Shown: in pieces, positions 17,278 through 26,082 of the stretch
How positions within the stretch are numbered: position 1 is the first letter of the stretch
Layout: each line of letters begins with the position of its first letter
Origin: Paenibacillus guangzhouensis
Lineage (GTDB): Bacteria; Bacillota; Bacilli; Paenibacillales; Paenibacillaceae
DNA: 64,000 nucleotides
Assembly (NCBI RefSeq): GCF_009363075.1
Contig: NZ_CP045293.1
Coordinates: 5,615,501 to 5,679,500 of the forward strand
Reading direction: 5' to 3'
Position numbers and translations under genes: made by a program
The notes under the pieces: generated by a model
Database searches by the model: none
What the model was told of the DNA's origin: nothing
What the model saw: only the letters and a program-made list of their open reading frames with translations

Positions 17278-18264
17278 TTATTTTTGTAACCCATAAATGT
17301 TGTAGAGTTCATCGACCATCAGGTTCGCCGCGCGAACGCCTCCTGCCGTGTTGAAGATCGCATCATCGACTTTGAATGCTTTCTTGTTCTTCACGACATT
17401 CAGGTTCTGCCACAATGGGTCTTTCATGAATTCTTCCGCTTGTTTGTTCCCTTTGTTGTCACCTGTCTCATACGTGAAGTAGAGCATCATATCGGCATCG
17501 ACTTCCGGGATACGTTCTTTTGTAATTTCCTCTACGAAAGTATCCTTGTAGTTCGTTTCTGGACGCGCAATTCCGATTTGTTTGAAAATGATGCCTGTGA
17601 ACGTATCGGAGAGGTAAATCCGTGTTTTGCCGCCCATGAAGCGTACAACCGATACTTTCTCTTTCAGCTTATCGCCAGCTTTGGCTTTGAAATCGTCGAT
17701 TTTCTTATCGAAATCCGCCAGCACTTGCTCGCCTTCGGCTTTTTTGCCTAATGCTTCGGCATATAAGGAGAAGTTCGCCTTCCATTCGCCGCGAAGCGTC
17801 TCGGAGAATACGGTTGGCGCGATCGCGCTTAGCTGTTGGTAGACTTTCTCTTGGCGCATTTTATTGCCCAGGATCAGGTCTGGTTTGAGGCTTGCGATCA
17901 TTTCGATGTTCGGCTGGGATTCTTCCCCGAGTACCGTGACGCCTTCCATGTCGGCTTTGATGTGATCATACCAAGGGTCGCCTGTAAAAGATTTCACCGC
18001 ACCCACTGGCTTGATACCGAGCGCTAGTACGGCTTCGGTTCCTTCGTTCGTAAGTACCACGATACGTTTCGGTGTTCCCTTAATCGTCGTCTCGCCCATG
18101 GCATGCTTAATTGTATATGATGTTGTGTCCGCTGCTTGCGCCTTGTCTTCCGCAGCCTTCGACTCGGAGCCAGATTGGCCGCCGCAAGCGGTAAGCACGA
18201 GAATTACTGCGCATAATAGGACAAACATTTTGGTTAACTGAGAAGTATGGCGTTTGGCACGCAT
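17278..18264 (-). CDS. Iron-siderophore ABC transporter substrate-binding lipoprotein
   Basis: A 328-residue FecB/FhuD-type (cluster A-II) binding protein. It has a lipobox LVLTAC near residues 22-27, a low-complexity tether, then two lobes: PKRIVVLTNEGTEAVLALGIKPVG in the first and WQNLNVVKNKKAFKVDDAIF in the second. It should sit on the outer face of the membrane and deliver a ferric siderophore to the permeases encoded divergently at 18450-20497. It resembles the B. subtilis YfiY (citrate-hydroxamate siderophore) type. GGGGGAT precedes the ATG. Its -10 element overlaps a Fur box, so iron repression is predicted. Confidence 0.92.
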   Translation of the reverse strand: MRAKRHTSQLTKMFVLLCAVILVLTACGGQSGSESKAAEDKAQAADTTSYTIKHAMGETTIKGTPKRIVVLTNEGTEAVLALGIKPVGAVKSFTGDPWYDHIKADMEGVTVLGEESQPNIEMIASLKPDLILGNKMRQEKVYQQLSAIAPTVFSETLRGEWKANFSLYAEALGKKAEGEQVLADFDKKIDDFKAKAGDKLKEKVSVVRFMGGKTRIYLSDTFTGIIFKQIGIARPETNYKDTFVEEITKERIPEVDADMMLYFTYETGDNKGNKQAEEFMKDPLWQNLNVVKNKKAFKVDDAIFNTAGGVRAANLMVDELYNIYGLQK

Positions 18265-18292
18265 AATGATATATCCCCCTAATATCTTTAAT

Positions 18293-18307
18293 TGATAATG
18301 ATTATCA
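18293..18307. promoter_or_regulatory. Fur box 1
   Basis: TGATAATGATTATCA is a perfect 7-1-7 Fur-type site (per-Fur consensus of Bacillus). It overlaps the minus-strand -10 element (18304-18309), so Fe-Fur would block the binding-protein promoter. Confidence 0.92.
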
Positions 18308-18332
18308 TAGGGGAAGGTAAGGAGGGTGTCAA
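18304..18332 (-). promoter_or_regulatory. SigA promoter of siderophore-binding-protein gene
   Basis: On the minus strand TTGACA (18332-18327) and TATGAT (18309-18304) are separated by exactly 17 bases. Confidence 0.85.
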
Positions 18333-18340
18333 CAATTAAT

Positions 18341-18355
18341 TGAAAATGATTCTCA
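18341..18355. promoter_or_regulatory. Fur box 2
   Basis: TGAAAATGATTCTCA is a 7-1-7 Fur-type site with one mismatch between arms. It lies 6 bases upstream of the -35 of the permease operon promoter. Confidence 0.8.
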
Positions 18356-18361
18356 AAACAA

Positions 18362-18390
18362 TTGACAGCGCTGACTCGGTCTCCTACAAT
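18362..18390 (+). promoter_or_regulatory. SigA promoter of permease-ATPase operon
   Basis: TTGACA and TACAAT separated by exactly 17 bases, 60 bases before the first permease start. Confidence 0.88.
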
Positions 18391-18449
18391 TTAACTTGGA
18401 TTAAAGCGCTAGAGTCTCGAATAAGCATAGGCAGACGGAGTCGATCATA

Positions 18450-19460
18450 ATGAATAGAGGAATTTTGACCACCCCTTATAAAATAGCAGGACTGTTCGTC
18501 TTAGTAGGACTCGTTGCTGTGGCGATGATTTGCAGTGTATTGTTCGGCGTAACGCAAATTTCGTTCCACACGGTGATCGAGTCTTATACAGCATTTAACG
18601 GCTCGAATGAGCATCTCATTATTCAGAATACTCGGGTGCCCCGGGCGCTCATTGCGGCTTCGGTCGGCGCTGCGCTTGCGGTTGCGGGCGCCTACATGCA
18701 AGGTCTGACACGAAACCCCTTGGCTTCGCCAAGTATTCTTGGGGTCAATTCGGGTGCAGCCTTTTTTATTATTGCGACCTATGCAATATTCTCGGACATC
18801 TCGTTGAATGTGCTGACGTGGGTAGCATTCTTGGGCGCTGCGGTTGCAGTCGTCATCGTCTATATTCTAGGTTCCCTCGGCAGGGACGGCATGACGCCGA
18901 TTAAGATTACGCTCGCAGGCTCAGCGATGACGGCCTTCTTCGCCTCTTTAACGCAAGGCATTCAATTAACGAGCGGCAAGGCGTTCGAGCAGACGTTGTT
19001 CTGGTTGGTCGGTTCGGTCGCAGACCGTGATCTGAATATGCTGACGGCTGTATTTCCTTATATGGCGATCGGCCTCATATTGGCGTTGTTCATGGCGGGA
19101 CAGATGAATGTGCTCAGCATGGGTGAGGATGTCGCGATTGGTCTTGGCCAACGTACGGCGGTCATTAAGGTGATAGCGGTCATCATTATTCTGCTGCTGG
19201 CAGGGGGATCTGTTGCGGTTGCGGGACCGATTGCTTTCGTAGGGATTATTATTCCTCATATTTCTCGCTATTTTGTGGGAACCGATTATAAATGGGTGAT
19301 TCCATATAGTATATTTTTGGGCGCACTCCTTCTGTTGGTGGGAGACATTGGCTCTAGATTTATTGTGATGCCGAAGGAAGTGCCTGTCGGTGTCATGACC
19401 GCGATCGTCGGCGTTCCTTTCTTTGTGTACATTGCGCGCAGAGGAGTGGATGCGAAATGA
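18450..19460 (+). CDS. FecCD-family siderophore permease (first subunit)
   Basis: A 336-residue BtuC/FecD-type permease with about ten membrane helices. It has the family signatures NTRVPRALIAASVGAALAVAG with GAYMQGLTRNPLASPSILGV, and the ATPase-coupling region PIAFVGIIIPHISRYFVG. It pairs with the next permease to form the channel for a ferric siderophore. The stop codon overlaps the following start by 4 bases, implying coupled translation. It belongs to the Fur-controlled operon 18450-21325, divergent from its binding protein. Confidence 0.93.
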   Translation: MNRGILTTPYKIAGLFVLVGLVAVAMICSVLFGVTQISFHTVIESYTAFNGSNEHLIIQNTRVPRALIAASVGAALAVAGAYMQGLTRNPLASPSILGVNSGAAFFIIATYAIFSDISLNVLTWVAFLGAAVAVVIVYILGSLGRDGMTPIKITLAGSAMTAFFASLTQGIQLTSGKAFEQTLFWLVGSVADRDLNMLTAVFPYMAIGLILALFMAGQMNVLSMGEDVAIGLGQRTAVIKVIAVIIILLLAGGSVAVAGPIAFVGIIIPHISRYFVGTDYKWVIPYSIFLGALLLLVGDIGSRFIVMPKEVPVGVMTAIVGVPFFVYIARRGVDAK

Positions 19461-20497
19461 AGAAGTTCATCACGGTTCGAGGTCCGTTCTATTCTTTTCT
19501 TATGAGCCGCAAAGTATTAGCGGTAAGCACGTTATTGTTCTTCGTGATGCTGGCTGTCATTGTCTTAAGTGTTGGGATGGGATCTGTGCGAATCGGTGTT
19601 ATGGATACGATCTCGGCCCTTTTCGGACAGGCGAAGGATAGCTCCCATCAGGTTATTATCGTCAATCTGCGCCTGCCGCGAATCGTTGTGGCGATGCTCG
19701 TCGGCGCTGCGCTAGCGGTATCTGGGGCCATTCTGCAAGGCATGATCCGCAATCCGCTTGCATCACCCGATATTATCGGTATTTCGGGCGGAGCAACGCT
19801 GGGTGCGGTCATCTATTTCTATTTCTTCGCGGAGACGACAAGCATTCATATGCTGCCGATTGGCGCCGTTCTCGGTGCGTTTATCTCTACATTTGTTATC
19901 TATTTGATGGCTTGGAAAAAAGGGGTGTCCCCGCTAAAGCTGGTATTGATCGGCATCGGAATGAATGCGGCATTTACGTCGATTACGTACATGCTCTTAA
20001 TCTCGGCGCCGTTCGTGCTGGCACAGAAATCATTGACGTTCATGACGGGAAGCATCTACGGCACCTCTTGGCAGAATGACGTGCTGCCGCTGCTGCCTTG
20101 GGTTCTGATCTTGATGCCGGCAGCGATGCTACATGCACGGCATGTTAATGTGCAGGAGCTCGGTGATGATGTCGCCGCAGGGGTCGGGAGTTCGGTTCAG
20201 AAGCATCGACTGGTGCTGCTGATTCTCGCCGTTGGCCTTGCAGGCGCTGCTGTTGCCATTGGCGGAGCGATCGCCTTCATCGGTCTGATGGCGCCGCATA
20301 TTGCGCGCCGGCTCGTCGGACCTGCCTTCGGTGGGGTACTCCCGGTATCGGCCTTGATCGGTGCGCTGCTGCTGCTGCTCGCCGATTTCGTCGGCAGAAC
20401 GATGTTCATCCCGCTTGATATTCCGGCAGGTGTATTCACCGCGATTATCGGTGCGCCGTTCTTCGTCTACTTACTTTATCGTCATCGCAAATCATAA
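19457..20497 (+). CDS. FecCD-family siderophore permease (second subunit)
   Basis: A 346-residue BtuC/FecD-type permease. It shares the same layout: LRLPRIVVAMLVGAALAVSGA, ILQGMIRNPLASPDIIGISGG and AIAFIGLMAPHIARRLVGP near the C-terminus. It forms a heterodimer with the product of 18450. It overlaps the preceding gene by 4 bases, and the ATPase gene follows after a 27-base gap. Confidence 0.93.
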   Translation: MKKFITVRGPFYSFLMSRKVLAVSTLLFFVMLAVIVLSVGMGSVRIGVMDTISALFGQAKDSSHQVIIVNLRLPRIVVAMLVGAALAVSGAILQGMIRNPLASPDIIGISGGATLGAVIYFYFFAETTSIHMLPIGAVLGAFISTFVIYLMAWKKGVSPLKLVLIGIGMNAAFTSITYMLLISAPFVLAQKSLTFMTGSIYGTSWQNDVLPLLPWVLILMPAAMLHARHVNVQELGDDVAAGVGSSVQKHRLVLLILAVGLAGAAVAIGGAIAFIGLMAPHIARRLVGPAFGGVLPVSALIGALLLLLADFVGRTMFIPLDIPAGVFTAIIGAPFFVYLLYRHRKS

Positions 20498-20524
20498 ATG
20501 TATACATCGAGGGGGGTTCGACCT

Positions 20525-21325
20525 ATGATCGCTATGGAAACGAAGGATCTGAGTCTTGCGTATGGTGAGGCGATAATATTTAACGAATTGAATTTTGCCA
20601 TTCCGAAAGGCGAGATCACGGTCTTCGTCGGCAGCAACGGCTGCGGGAAGTCAACGCTGCTGCGCTCCCTCGCTCGTCTAATAAAACCGAAAGACGGGGC
20701 GGTCCTGTTAGACGGCAGTGAGATTGCCAAACTGTCCACGAAGGAAGTGGCAAGGCGTCTAGCGATCCTGCCTCAAGGCCCGATTGCCCCGGAAGGGCTG
20801 ACGGTGCTGCAGCTGGTCAAGCAAGGGAGATACCCGTATCAATCCTGGCTGCGTCAATGGTCACAGGAAGATGAGGATATGGTAAGGCAGGCGCTGGATG
20901 CGACAAGTATGACGCCATTCGCGGAGCGGACGGTAGATTCTTTATCCGGGGGACAACGGCAGAGAGCATGGATTGCGCTTACCTTGGCACAGGGGACGGA
21001 TACCATTTTGCTGGACGAACCTACGACCTATTTGGATTTGACGCATCAGATTGATGTCTTGGATTTACTGTACGAATTGAATGAACGCGAGCACCGTACC
21101 ATCATTATGGTGCTGCATGATATTAATCTGGCCTGTCGCTATGCGCACCATATGGTCGCAATTAAGGATAATCGGATTTGGGCAGCCGGCAAGCCGGAGG
21201 AGATCGTGAATGCCGATCTGATGTCCTCGGTATTCGGCATGGAATGTGTGATATCGCAGGATCCGCTATTCGGCACACCGATGGTAATCCCGCATGGGCG
21301 AGGACGCAAACCTTTGGAAGTATAG
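20525..21325 (+). CDS. Iron-siderophore ABC transporter ATP-binding protein
   Basis: A 266-residue FecE/FhuC-type ATPase. The Walker A is VGSNGCGKSTLLRSLA, the Q-loop lies in AILPQGP, the signature is SLSGGQRQRAWIALTLA, the Walker B is ILLDEPTTYLDL and the H-loop VLHDINLACRYAH. All motifs are intact. The start at 20525 follows GGGGGG by 8 bases; the frame upstream to 20498 has no ribosome site. It is the only siderophore ATPase in the window and may also serve the ATPase-less locus at 44469-47420, as B. subtilis YusV serves several uptake systems (inference). Confidence 0.92.
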   Translation: MIAMETKDLSLAYGEAIIFNELNFAIPKGEITVFVGSNGCGKSTLLRSLARLIKPKDGAVLLDGSEIAKLSTKEVARRLAILPQGPIAPEGLTVLQLVKQGRYPYQSWLRQWSQEDEDMVRQALDATSMTPFAERTVDSLSGGQRQRAWIALTLAQGTDTILLDEPTTYLDLTHQIDVLDLLYELNEREHRTIIMVLHDINLACRYAHHMVAIKDNRIWAAGKPEEIVNADLMSSVFGMECVISQDPLFGTPMVIPHGRGRKPLEV

Positions 21326-21334
21326 AAGAGTAGA

Positions 21335-21376
21335 TGGCCTTTCACGGTGAAATGGACTGTGAAGGGTCATTTTTTA
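21335..21376 (+). terminator. Terminator after siderophore uptake operon
   Basis: Stem TGGCCTTTCAC / GTGAAGGGTCA (with G-U pairs) closing an inner 13-base section, followed by TTTTTTATTT. Confidence 0.85.
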
Positions 21377-21482
21377 TTTGTGAAGAGATCATAAAGCGAT
21401 TGAAGAAACCATAGTGGAATAATATACTAATTGTGCCATTTGGTGCTCGTGATTCTAGACTAAGGATGAGGTGATCCCTGTT

Positions 21483-22106
21483 TTGCAAAAAACAAAAACG
21501 TTTCTCGTGTTTTTATGCGCCATTCTAATTGTCCTTTATACGGTAATTCAGTATGGATTCTTCGATGTCAAGTTCGCAGGATTGGTGCAGTTCAAGCTCC
21601 AGAACCCAGATTTCCATGTGACGCCCTGGGTCTATTTCTTGTATGCCCACATCGTGACAGGGGCGCTAGCGCTGCTGATTGGTCCTTTCCAGATCTTCCG
21701 TAAGCAGCGGGACGTGAAGTCTCGCAACCTGCACCGCCGCCTCGGGATGGTGTATGTCATTTCGATTTTCATAAGCGGGATCGTTAATATTTATCTGTCC
21801 TTGTATGCCACGGCGGGTTGGGTTGCGCAGGTTGGGTTCATTGGGCTCGATCTCGCCTGGATGATGACGACGTATATGGCTGTCGCGAAGATTATGCGGC
21901 AAGACATTGCTGCCCATCGGAATTGGATGCTCCGCAGCTATGCGCTCACATTTGCTGCAGTGATGCTGCGGATATACTTAGGGCCGCTAAGTCTCGCCTT
22001 CGGGGATTTCGAGCTTGCTTATCGTGTTACCGCATGGCTGTGCTGGGTGCCGAACTTGATCATCATCGAGATGGTCATTCGGAAGCGAACGTTAAGGAAT
22101 GAGTAA
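21483..22106 (+). CDS. DUF2306 membrane protein
   Basis: A 207-residue protein with about six membrane segments and the DUF2306 pattern: FYLYAHIVTGALALLIGPFQ-like near residue 55, RNLHRRLGMVYV after it, then AAHRNWMLRSYALTFAAVMLR. Function is unknown. I favour the TTG at 21483, which sits 8 bases after GAGGTGAT; a GTG at 21471 lies inside that ribosome site. Its last 15 bases overlap the end of the convergent quinone oxidoreductase gene, and there is no hairpin between the two. Confidence 0.75.
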   Translation: MQKTKTFLVFLCAILIVLYTVIQYGFFDVKFAGLVQFKLQNPDFHVTPWVYFLYAHIVTGALALLIGPFQIFRKQRDVKSRNLHRRLGMVYVISIFISGIVNIYLSLYATAGWVAQVGFIGLDLAWMMTTYMAVAKIMRQDIAAHRNWMLRSYALTFAAVMLRIYLGPLSLAFGDFELAYRVTAWLCWVPNLIIIEMVIRKRTLRNE

Positions 22107-23093
22107 GATTCGTCCGCTAATCTTCCGCTGCTCGAACGTCTTATGAGCCTGGGCTGCGTCCGCGAGCGGGTAGATGCGGTCAATTTTGACGGATACCTGG
22201 CCTTGCTGAACCCATCTGACGAAATGCTCTGCATAATCGTGCCACGCATCTCTGAAGTATAGGAGCGAGAATCGATTAATGTAGAGCGAGCCCTTCTCCT
22301 GCAGAGTCATCAGATCGAGCGGAGGAACGAAGCCGCTCGCTTGCCCGAAGAGCTCCAGATATCCGCGTGGGGCCAGACTGTCGAGGCTTCCTTCGAACGT
22401 ATCCTTACCTACGCCGTCGTAGACGACATTCACGCCACGGCCTTCTGCGATCCGACGCGCTTCCTTCGCAAAATCCGCCTGTGTCGAGATAATAACCTCA
22501 TCAGCCCCTGCCTCTCTGACGGCTTGAGCCTTTTCTTCGGTCGACACGACCGCAATAACGCGGCCTCCGCGAATTTTGGCCATCTGTACGAGGAAGAGTC
22601 CGACACCGCCCGCCGCAGCATGCACTAGGCACCAGTCACCTGGCTTAATGGGGTACGCCTCATGTGTTAAGGCATAGGCCATGAAGCCTTGAACCAGCCC
22701 GGCTGTCGCTTGCTCCAGCGTTAGCTCTTCCGGAACAGGAATAAGGTGATTGGCAGGCGCTAGGACATGCGTCGCGTAAGTTCCGCCTCCACCTCCACAG
22801 ATGACACGATCTCCTATTTTTACGCGCGTATCGTCTGATCCGAGCGCTTCCACAATGCCCACACACTGGCTTCCGATCGTAGCAGGGAGGTTGTCGTTCA
22901 GGCCGCCCTTTTTCTTGTAAAAAGCTTGCTGGACAAGGTCGCCGCGCCGATGCTGCAGATCAAGGAAATTCACACTAGCTGCTTGCACGCGAATGAGGGC
23001 TTCGCCTGGTGCGGGCGTTGGTATTGGCAATTCCTCGAGTTGCATCACTTCAGGACCACCATAAGCATGGATACGAATAGCTTGCATGTTCAT
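22092..23093 (-). CDS. Zinc-independent medium-chain quinone oxidoreductase
   Basis: A 333-residue MDR-superfamily enzyme of the quinone reductase type. The N-terminal catalytic domain has GEALIRVQAASVNFLDLQHRRG, without the zinc-ligand cysteines. The NADP-binding Rossmann region is VHAAAGGVGLFLVQMAK, and the C-terminus returns to the catalytic fold. It should reduce quinones or enones with NADPH. The ATG at 23093 has GGAG 11 bases upstream. The gene is divergent from a MarR regulator with three copies of a 13-bp palindrome between them, so inducible expression by electrophiles is plausible. Confidence 0.9.
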   Translation of the reverse strand: MNMQAIRIHAYGGPEVMQLEELPIPTPAPGEALIRVQAASVNFLDLQHRRGDLVQQAFYKKKGGLNDNLPATIGSQCVGIVEALGSDDTRVKIGDRVICGGGGGTYATHVLAPANHLIPVPEELTLEQATAGLVQGFMAYALTHEAYPIKPGDWCLVHAAAGGVGLFLVQMAKIRGGRVIAVVSTEEKAQAVREAGADEVIISTQADFAKEARRIAEGRGVNVVYDGVGKDTFEGSLDSLAPRGYLELFGQASGFVPPLDLMTLQEKGSLYINRFSLLYFRDAWHDYAEHFVRWVQQGQVSVKIDRIYPLADAAQAHKTFEQRKISGRILLIP

Positions 23094-23112
23094 CGATTTA
23101 CACACTCCTTTT

Positions 23113-23192
23113 GTTTCTAAGATACTAAAAATGTTTCTGGGAAATTATATTATCGAGGTTATGCTACAATGTCAATATTGTTTCTGAGAAAC
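23113..23192. promoter_or_regulatory. Three 13-bp operator-like palindromes
   Basis: GTTTCTGAGAAAC (23180-23192, perfect 6-1-6) plus variants GTTTCTGGGAAAT (23133-23145) and GTTTCTAAGATAC (23113-23125) lie between the divergent quinone oxidoreductase and MarR genes. They are candidate binding sites for the MarR protein. Confidence 0.6.
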
Positions 23193-23255
23193 TTTAAAAT
23201 AAGATGCGTTCTTGATATACTGTGCGTAAGTCTATTTTGTTAAGGAGATTGTCGT

Positions 23256-23966
23256 ATGACGCAACCATTAGATTCGAATCGAAGCACAATCGAAGCATTC
23301 GATAAAACACAAATCATTCAGGAATTAATGGAGACGACGGCGAAGCTGCAGACCAAATTTCAGGAAGAAGATGATGAAGAAAAGCAGTGGCTTGTTGCCA
23401 ATAGCAGCAATCCAGAGGTCTTAAGCTTCTTGCAGGAATCGACGGTGATGATGCTGCATGTCATTGATGCCATCGGAGGGCTGGAGCCAGTGAATGGGAT
23501 CACCATTTCCAAGCAGTTCGGCATTCCAAAAGGCAGCGTCTCGAAGATCACACGGCGATTGGTGGAGAAGAAGATCATTCGTACCGAATATCTTCCCGGA
23601 AACAAAAAAGAGGTGCTGTTCTGCACGACATCACTAGGCAAAGAGATCTTCGATCTGCATCAAGCGCTGCATCGCCAGATCGATAAAGGTGTACATCGCT
23701 TCCTCCAGCGTTACAGTGAAGATGAGCTGAAGTTCATCATGCAATGTTTGCAAGATGTTCTCGAAGCCTCGTGGGTTCAAGTGGAGTCGGAAGAGGAAGA
23801 GGCCCTGCCTGAGTCTTCACAAGTCATGGCACAAGAGCAGCAAGTTTCGCAGGCTACCGAAGATCGGGATGACATCATGAAGATGATGAAATCGTTGAGT
23901 GGCCCTGAGTTGAAGAAGGCAAAGGCGATCCTGAAGGATGTCTTTTTCACTTCGTATGACGAATAA
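23256..23966 (+). CDS. MarR-type winged-helix regulator with long tails
   Basis: A 236-residue protein. The centre (residues ~75-150) is a MarR winged helix with NGITISKQFGIPKGSVSKITRRL and the wing LPGNKKEVLFCTTSLGKE. The ~70-residue N-terminal part and the C-terminal part (from ~175, rich in Glu and Gln) are longer than usual for the family. AAGGAG precedes the ATG. It heads a run of five same-strand genes (WYL, DinB, EVE, PhnA) with short gaps that may form an operon. The palindromes upstream suggest it controls itself and the divergent oxidoreductase. Confidence 0.8.
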   Translation: MTQPLDSNRSTIEAFDKTQIIQELMETTAKLQTKFQEEDDEEKQWLVANSSNPEVLSFLQESTVMMLHVIDAIGGLEPVNGITISKQFGIPKGSVSKITRRLVEKKIIRTEYLPGNKKEVLFCTTSLGKEIFDLHQALHRQIDKGVHRFLQRYSEDELKFIMQCLQDVLEASWVQVESEEEEALPESSQVMAQEQQVSQATEDRDDIMKMMKSLSGPELKKAKAILKDVFFTSYDE

Positions 23967-23984
23967 TAAGGAGCGTGCTGCTGC

Positions 23985-24935
23985 TTGAATAAGACAGACC
24001 GAATGCTTGCTATTGTATTGGAGCTGCAGCGAACGTCGGTGCTGCGCGCAGAGGATTTGGCGGCGATCTTCGAGACGAGTGTGCGGACCATTTACCGTGA
24101 CATTCAAGCATTAAGCGAAGCGGGTGTACCCGTCGTAGGAGAACCGGGGGTTGGCTATTCTTTGATGGAAGGGTATTTCTTGCCGCCGGTGACATTTACC
24201 GCTGAGGAGGCGGTCACCCTGATCATAGGGACGGACTTCATCGAACAGCGATTCGATCAAGATTATGGTCAGAAGGCACGTTCTTCGCGCGGAAAAATTG
24301 AAGCGATCCTGCCAGAACCTGTCCGGATGGAAGCCACACGAGTACGCAAGACGATGCGGCTGCTAACGACGAATGATGAGCGATATCGCGGACCAGAGAA
24401 GGCGTATGTCGAGAAGATCCGCCAAGCGATTCTACACGTACGGAAAGTTAAATTCGGTTACGCGAAGCGATTGCCGGAGGAGGATGGGAATCGCCATAGT
24501 GTACGGGTCGCAGCACCTTATGGACTCGTGTTCACCAATGGCTCTTGGGTTCTTGTAGCGAGATGCGAGCTGCGGCAGGATATTCGCCACTTTCGGTTAT
24601 CGCGGATGAACGAGCTGACGATGCTCGACGAGGCCTTCCAGCTGCCTTCGGACTTCAACCTGCAAGACTATGCGCCGCCAGATGATCGGAATGTTATTGT
24701 ACGTGTTCAGGTACATGCCGATATTGCGGATAAAGTGAAGGAATCCCCCAATTACTATCGTGAATCCATCGAGGAGCTAGAAGATGGATGTCTGCATATG
24801 ACCTTCCGTGTCCGTCTGCCGGAGGAGCTGCTCCAATGGGTGCTTGGGTGGGGTGCGGGTGTCGTTGTGGTCGAACCGGAATCCTTGCGAAGAAAGGTCC
24901 GTGAAGAAATTCTGCATATGCTTGAAGACTACTGA
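23985..24935 (+). CDS. YafY-type HTH and WYL-domain regulator
   Basis: A 316-residue DeoR-like protein. The N-terminal helix-turn-helix is LRAEDLAAIFETSVRTIYRDIQ, followed by GVPVVGEPGVGYSLMEGYFLPP. A WYL domain spans about residues 140-220 (VRVAAPYGLVFTNGSWVLVARC) and a WCX C-terminal region follows. WYL domains bind nucleotides or small ligands. The start is a TTG at 23985, 11 bases after AAGGAG; no ATG fits. It lies 18 bases after the MarR gene and probably shares its transcript. Confidence 0.88.
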   Translation: MNKTDRMLAIVLELQRTSVLRAEDLAAIFETSVRTIYRDIQALSEAGVPVVGEPGVGYSLMEGYFLPPVTFTAEEAVTLIIGTDFIEQRFDQDYGQKARSSRGKIEAILPEPVRMEATRVRKTMRLLTTNDERYRGPEKAYVEKIRQAILHVRKVKFGYAKRLPEEDGNRHSVRVAAPYGLVFTNGSWVLVARCELRQDIRHFRLSRMNELTMLDEAFQLPSDFNLQDYAPPDDRNVIVRVQVHADIADKVKESPNYYRESIEELEDGCLHMTFRVRLPEELLQWVLGWGAGVVVVEPESLRRKVREEILHMLEDY

Positions 24936-24995
24936 CATAAGGGTGTCAGGAGCGCTGTGATATCGTGGAATCAAATGACGATAAAGGAGCTGTTC

Positions 24996-25535
24996 ATGAG
25001 GATGAATACACGCGAATCTTTGTACAAATTGGAGGAAACGGCGAATCACTATATGCAAGTATTAGAACAATTCAGCATGGAGCAATTACAACGTCAGCCG
25101 AATGAGGAGGCATGGTCGCTGGGGCAAATGGTGCAGCATTTGATCAACTCGGCACTCTATATGCACTTACGGAACGTGGAACTGTGCATGGATGCGAGCG
25201 GAGGCAGCGCTGAGCCGGATGGCGTGAAGACCGAAGCCGGGATGGCGTTGTTCGAGCAAGGCAGCTTTCCGCCTGTGCGGATCCAAGTACCGCCATCACC
25301 GCAATATACGCCTGCACAGCCTACCAGCAAGGAACTGCTCGTACAGGGGCTGAACACGGTGATTCAGCGGATGCGGGAGGTCGAGCCGACACTTGAATCT
25401 GCGAATCGATCCAATACGGTCGCTCATCCGCGATTTGGCGGTATGAATGCAACTGAGTGGTTTTTGCTGATCGAGATGCACTATCGTCATCATCTGCTGC
25501 AACTCGGTCGGTTGAAGGAATTTCTATACGCATGA
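24996..25535 (+). CDS. DinB-superfamily protein
   Basis: A 179-residue four-helix-bundle protein of the DinB/YfiT group. It has EEAWSLGQMVQHLINSALYMH near the N-terminus and TEWFLLIEMHYRHHLLQLGRLKEF at the C-terminus, giving the family's three metal-ligand histidines (in VQHL, and two in MHYRHH). Members include metal-dependent thiol transferases; the substrate here is unknown. The start at 24996 sits 6 bases after AAAGGAG. Confidence 0.82.
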   Translation: MRMNTRESLYKLEETANHYMQVLEQFSMEQLQRQPNEEAWSLGQMVQHLINSALYMHLRNVELCMDASGGSAEPDGVKTEAGMALFEQGSFPPVRIQVPPSPQYTPAQPTSKELLVQGLNTVIQRMREVEPTLESANRSNTVAHPRFGGMNATEWFLLIEMHYRHHLLQLGRLKEFLYA

Positions 25536-25561
25536 ATATAGGGAACGAAGGAATGGAAACG

Positions 25562-26020
25562 ATGGCAGCCGATGTCCTAAGCGAGCCATGCCGATACTGG
25601 ATTGGTGTCGTATCTGCAGCACATGTGAAGCGCGGCGTGGCGGGTGGGTTCGCACAGCTCTGTCACGGCAAGTCAGCACCTTTGCGAAGAATGCGTCAGA
25701 ACGACTGGTTGGTCTACTATTCTCCACGAACAGATATGGCCCAAGGGGAGGCGCTCCAAGCATTCACAGCCATTGGACAGGTTGCAGATAACAGCGTCTA
25801 CGAATTTCAAATGACCGAATCCTTTGTGCCATTTCGCAGAAATATTCGCTATCGTCCGAGTAGGGAAGTGAAGATCGCCGATGTATTGGATCAGCTTAGC
25901 TTCACGCGCGGGAACCGCAATTGGGGATATTCTTTCCGTTTCGGTCATTTCGAGATCGGAGAGGAAGATTTTCAGATCATTTCCAGAGCCATGCTGGAAG
26001 ATGCGGATTTGTCTATATGA
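25562..26020 (+). CDS. EVE-domain protein (UPF0310 type)
   Basis: A 152-residue PUA-like EVE protein. It opens with CRYWIGVVSAAHVKRGVAGGF and continues with the typical RRMRQNDWLVYYSPRTDMAQGEALQAFTAIG. EVE domains read modified bases in DNA or RNA. The start at 25562 is chosen from AAGGA 9 bases upstream; an in-frame ATG at 25532 overlaps the DinB stop codon and cannot be excluded. It probably shares an operon with the genes before it. Confidence 0.85.
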   Translation: MAADVLSEPCRYWIGVVSAAHVKRGVAGGFAQLCHGKSAPLRRMRQNDWLVYYSPRTDMAQGEALQAFTAIGQVADNSVYEFQMTESFVPFRRNIRYRPSREVKIADVLDQLSFTRGNRNWGYSFRFGHFEIGEEDFQIISRAMLEDADLSI

Positions 26021-26082
26021 GGAGACTATGTTATCATTCACCCCTATAAGGACTCTTAACAAAGAATAGAGGAAATGAACAT

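Noticed and set aside
17157-17354. Plus-strand frame across the terminator at 17225
   Set aside because: It runs through a clear terminator and the end of the binding-protein gene; composition is non-coding.
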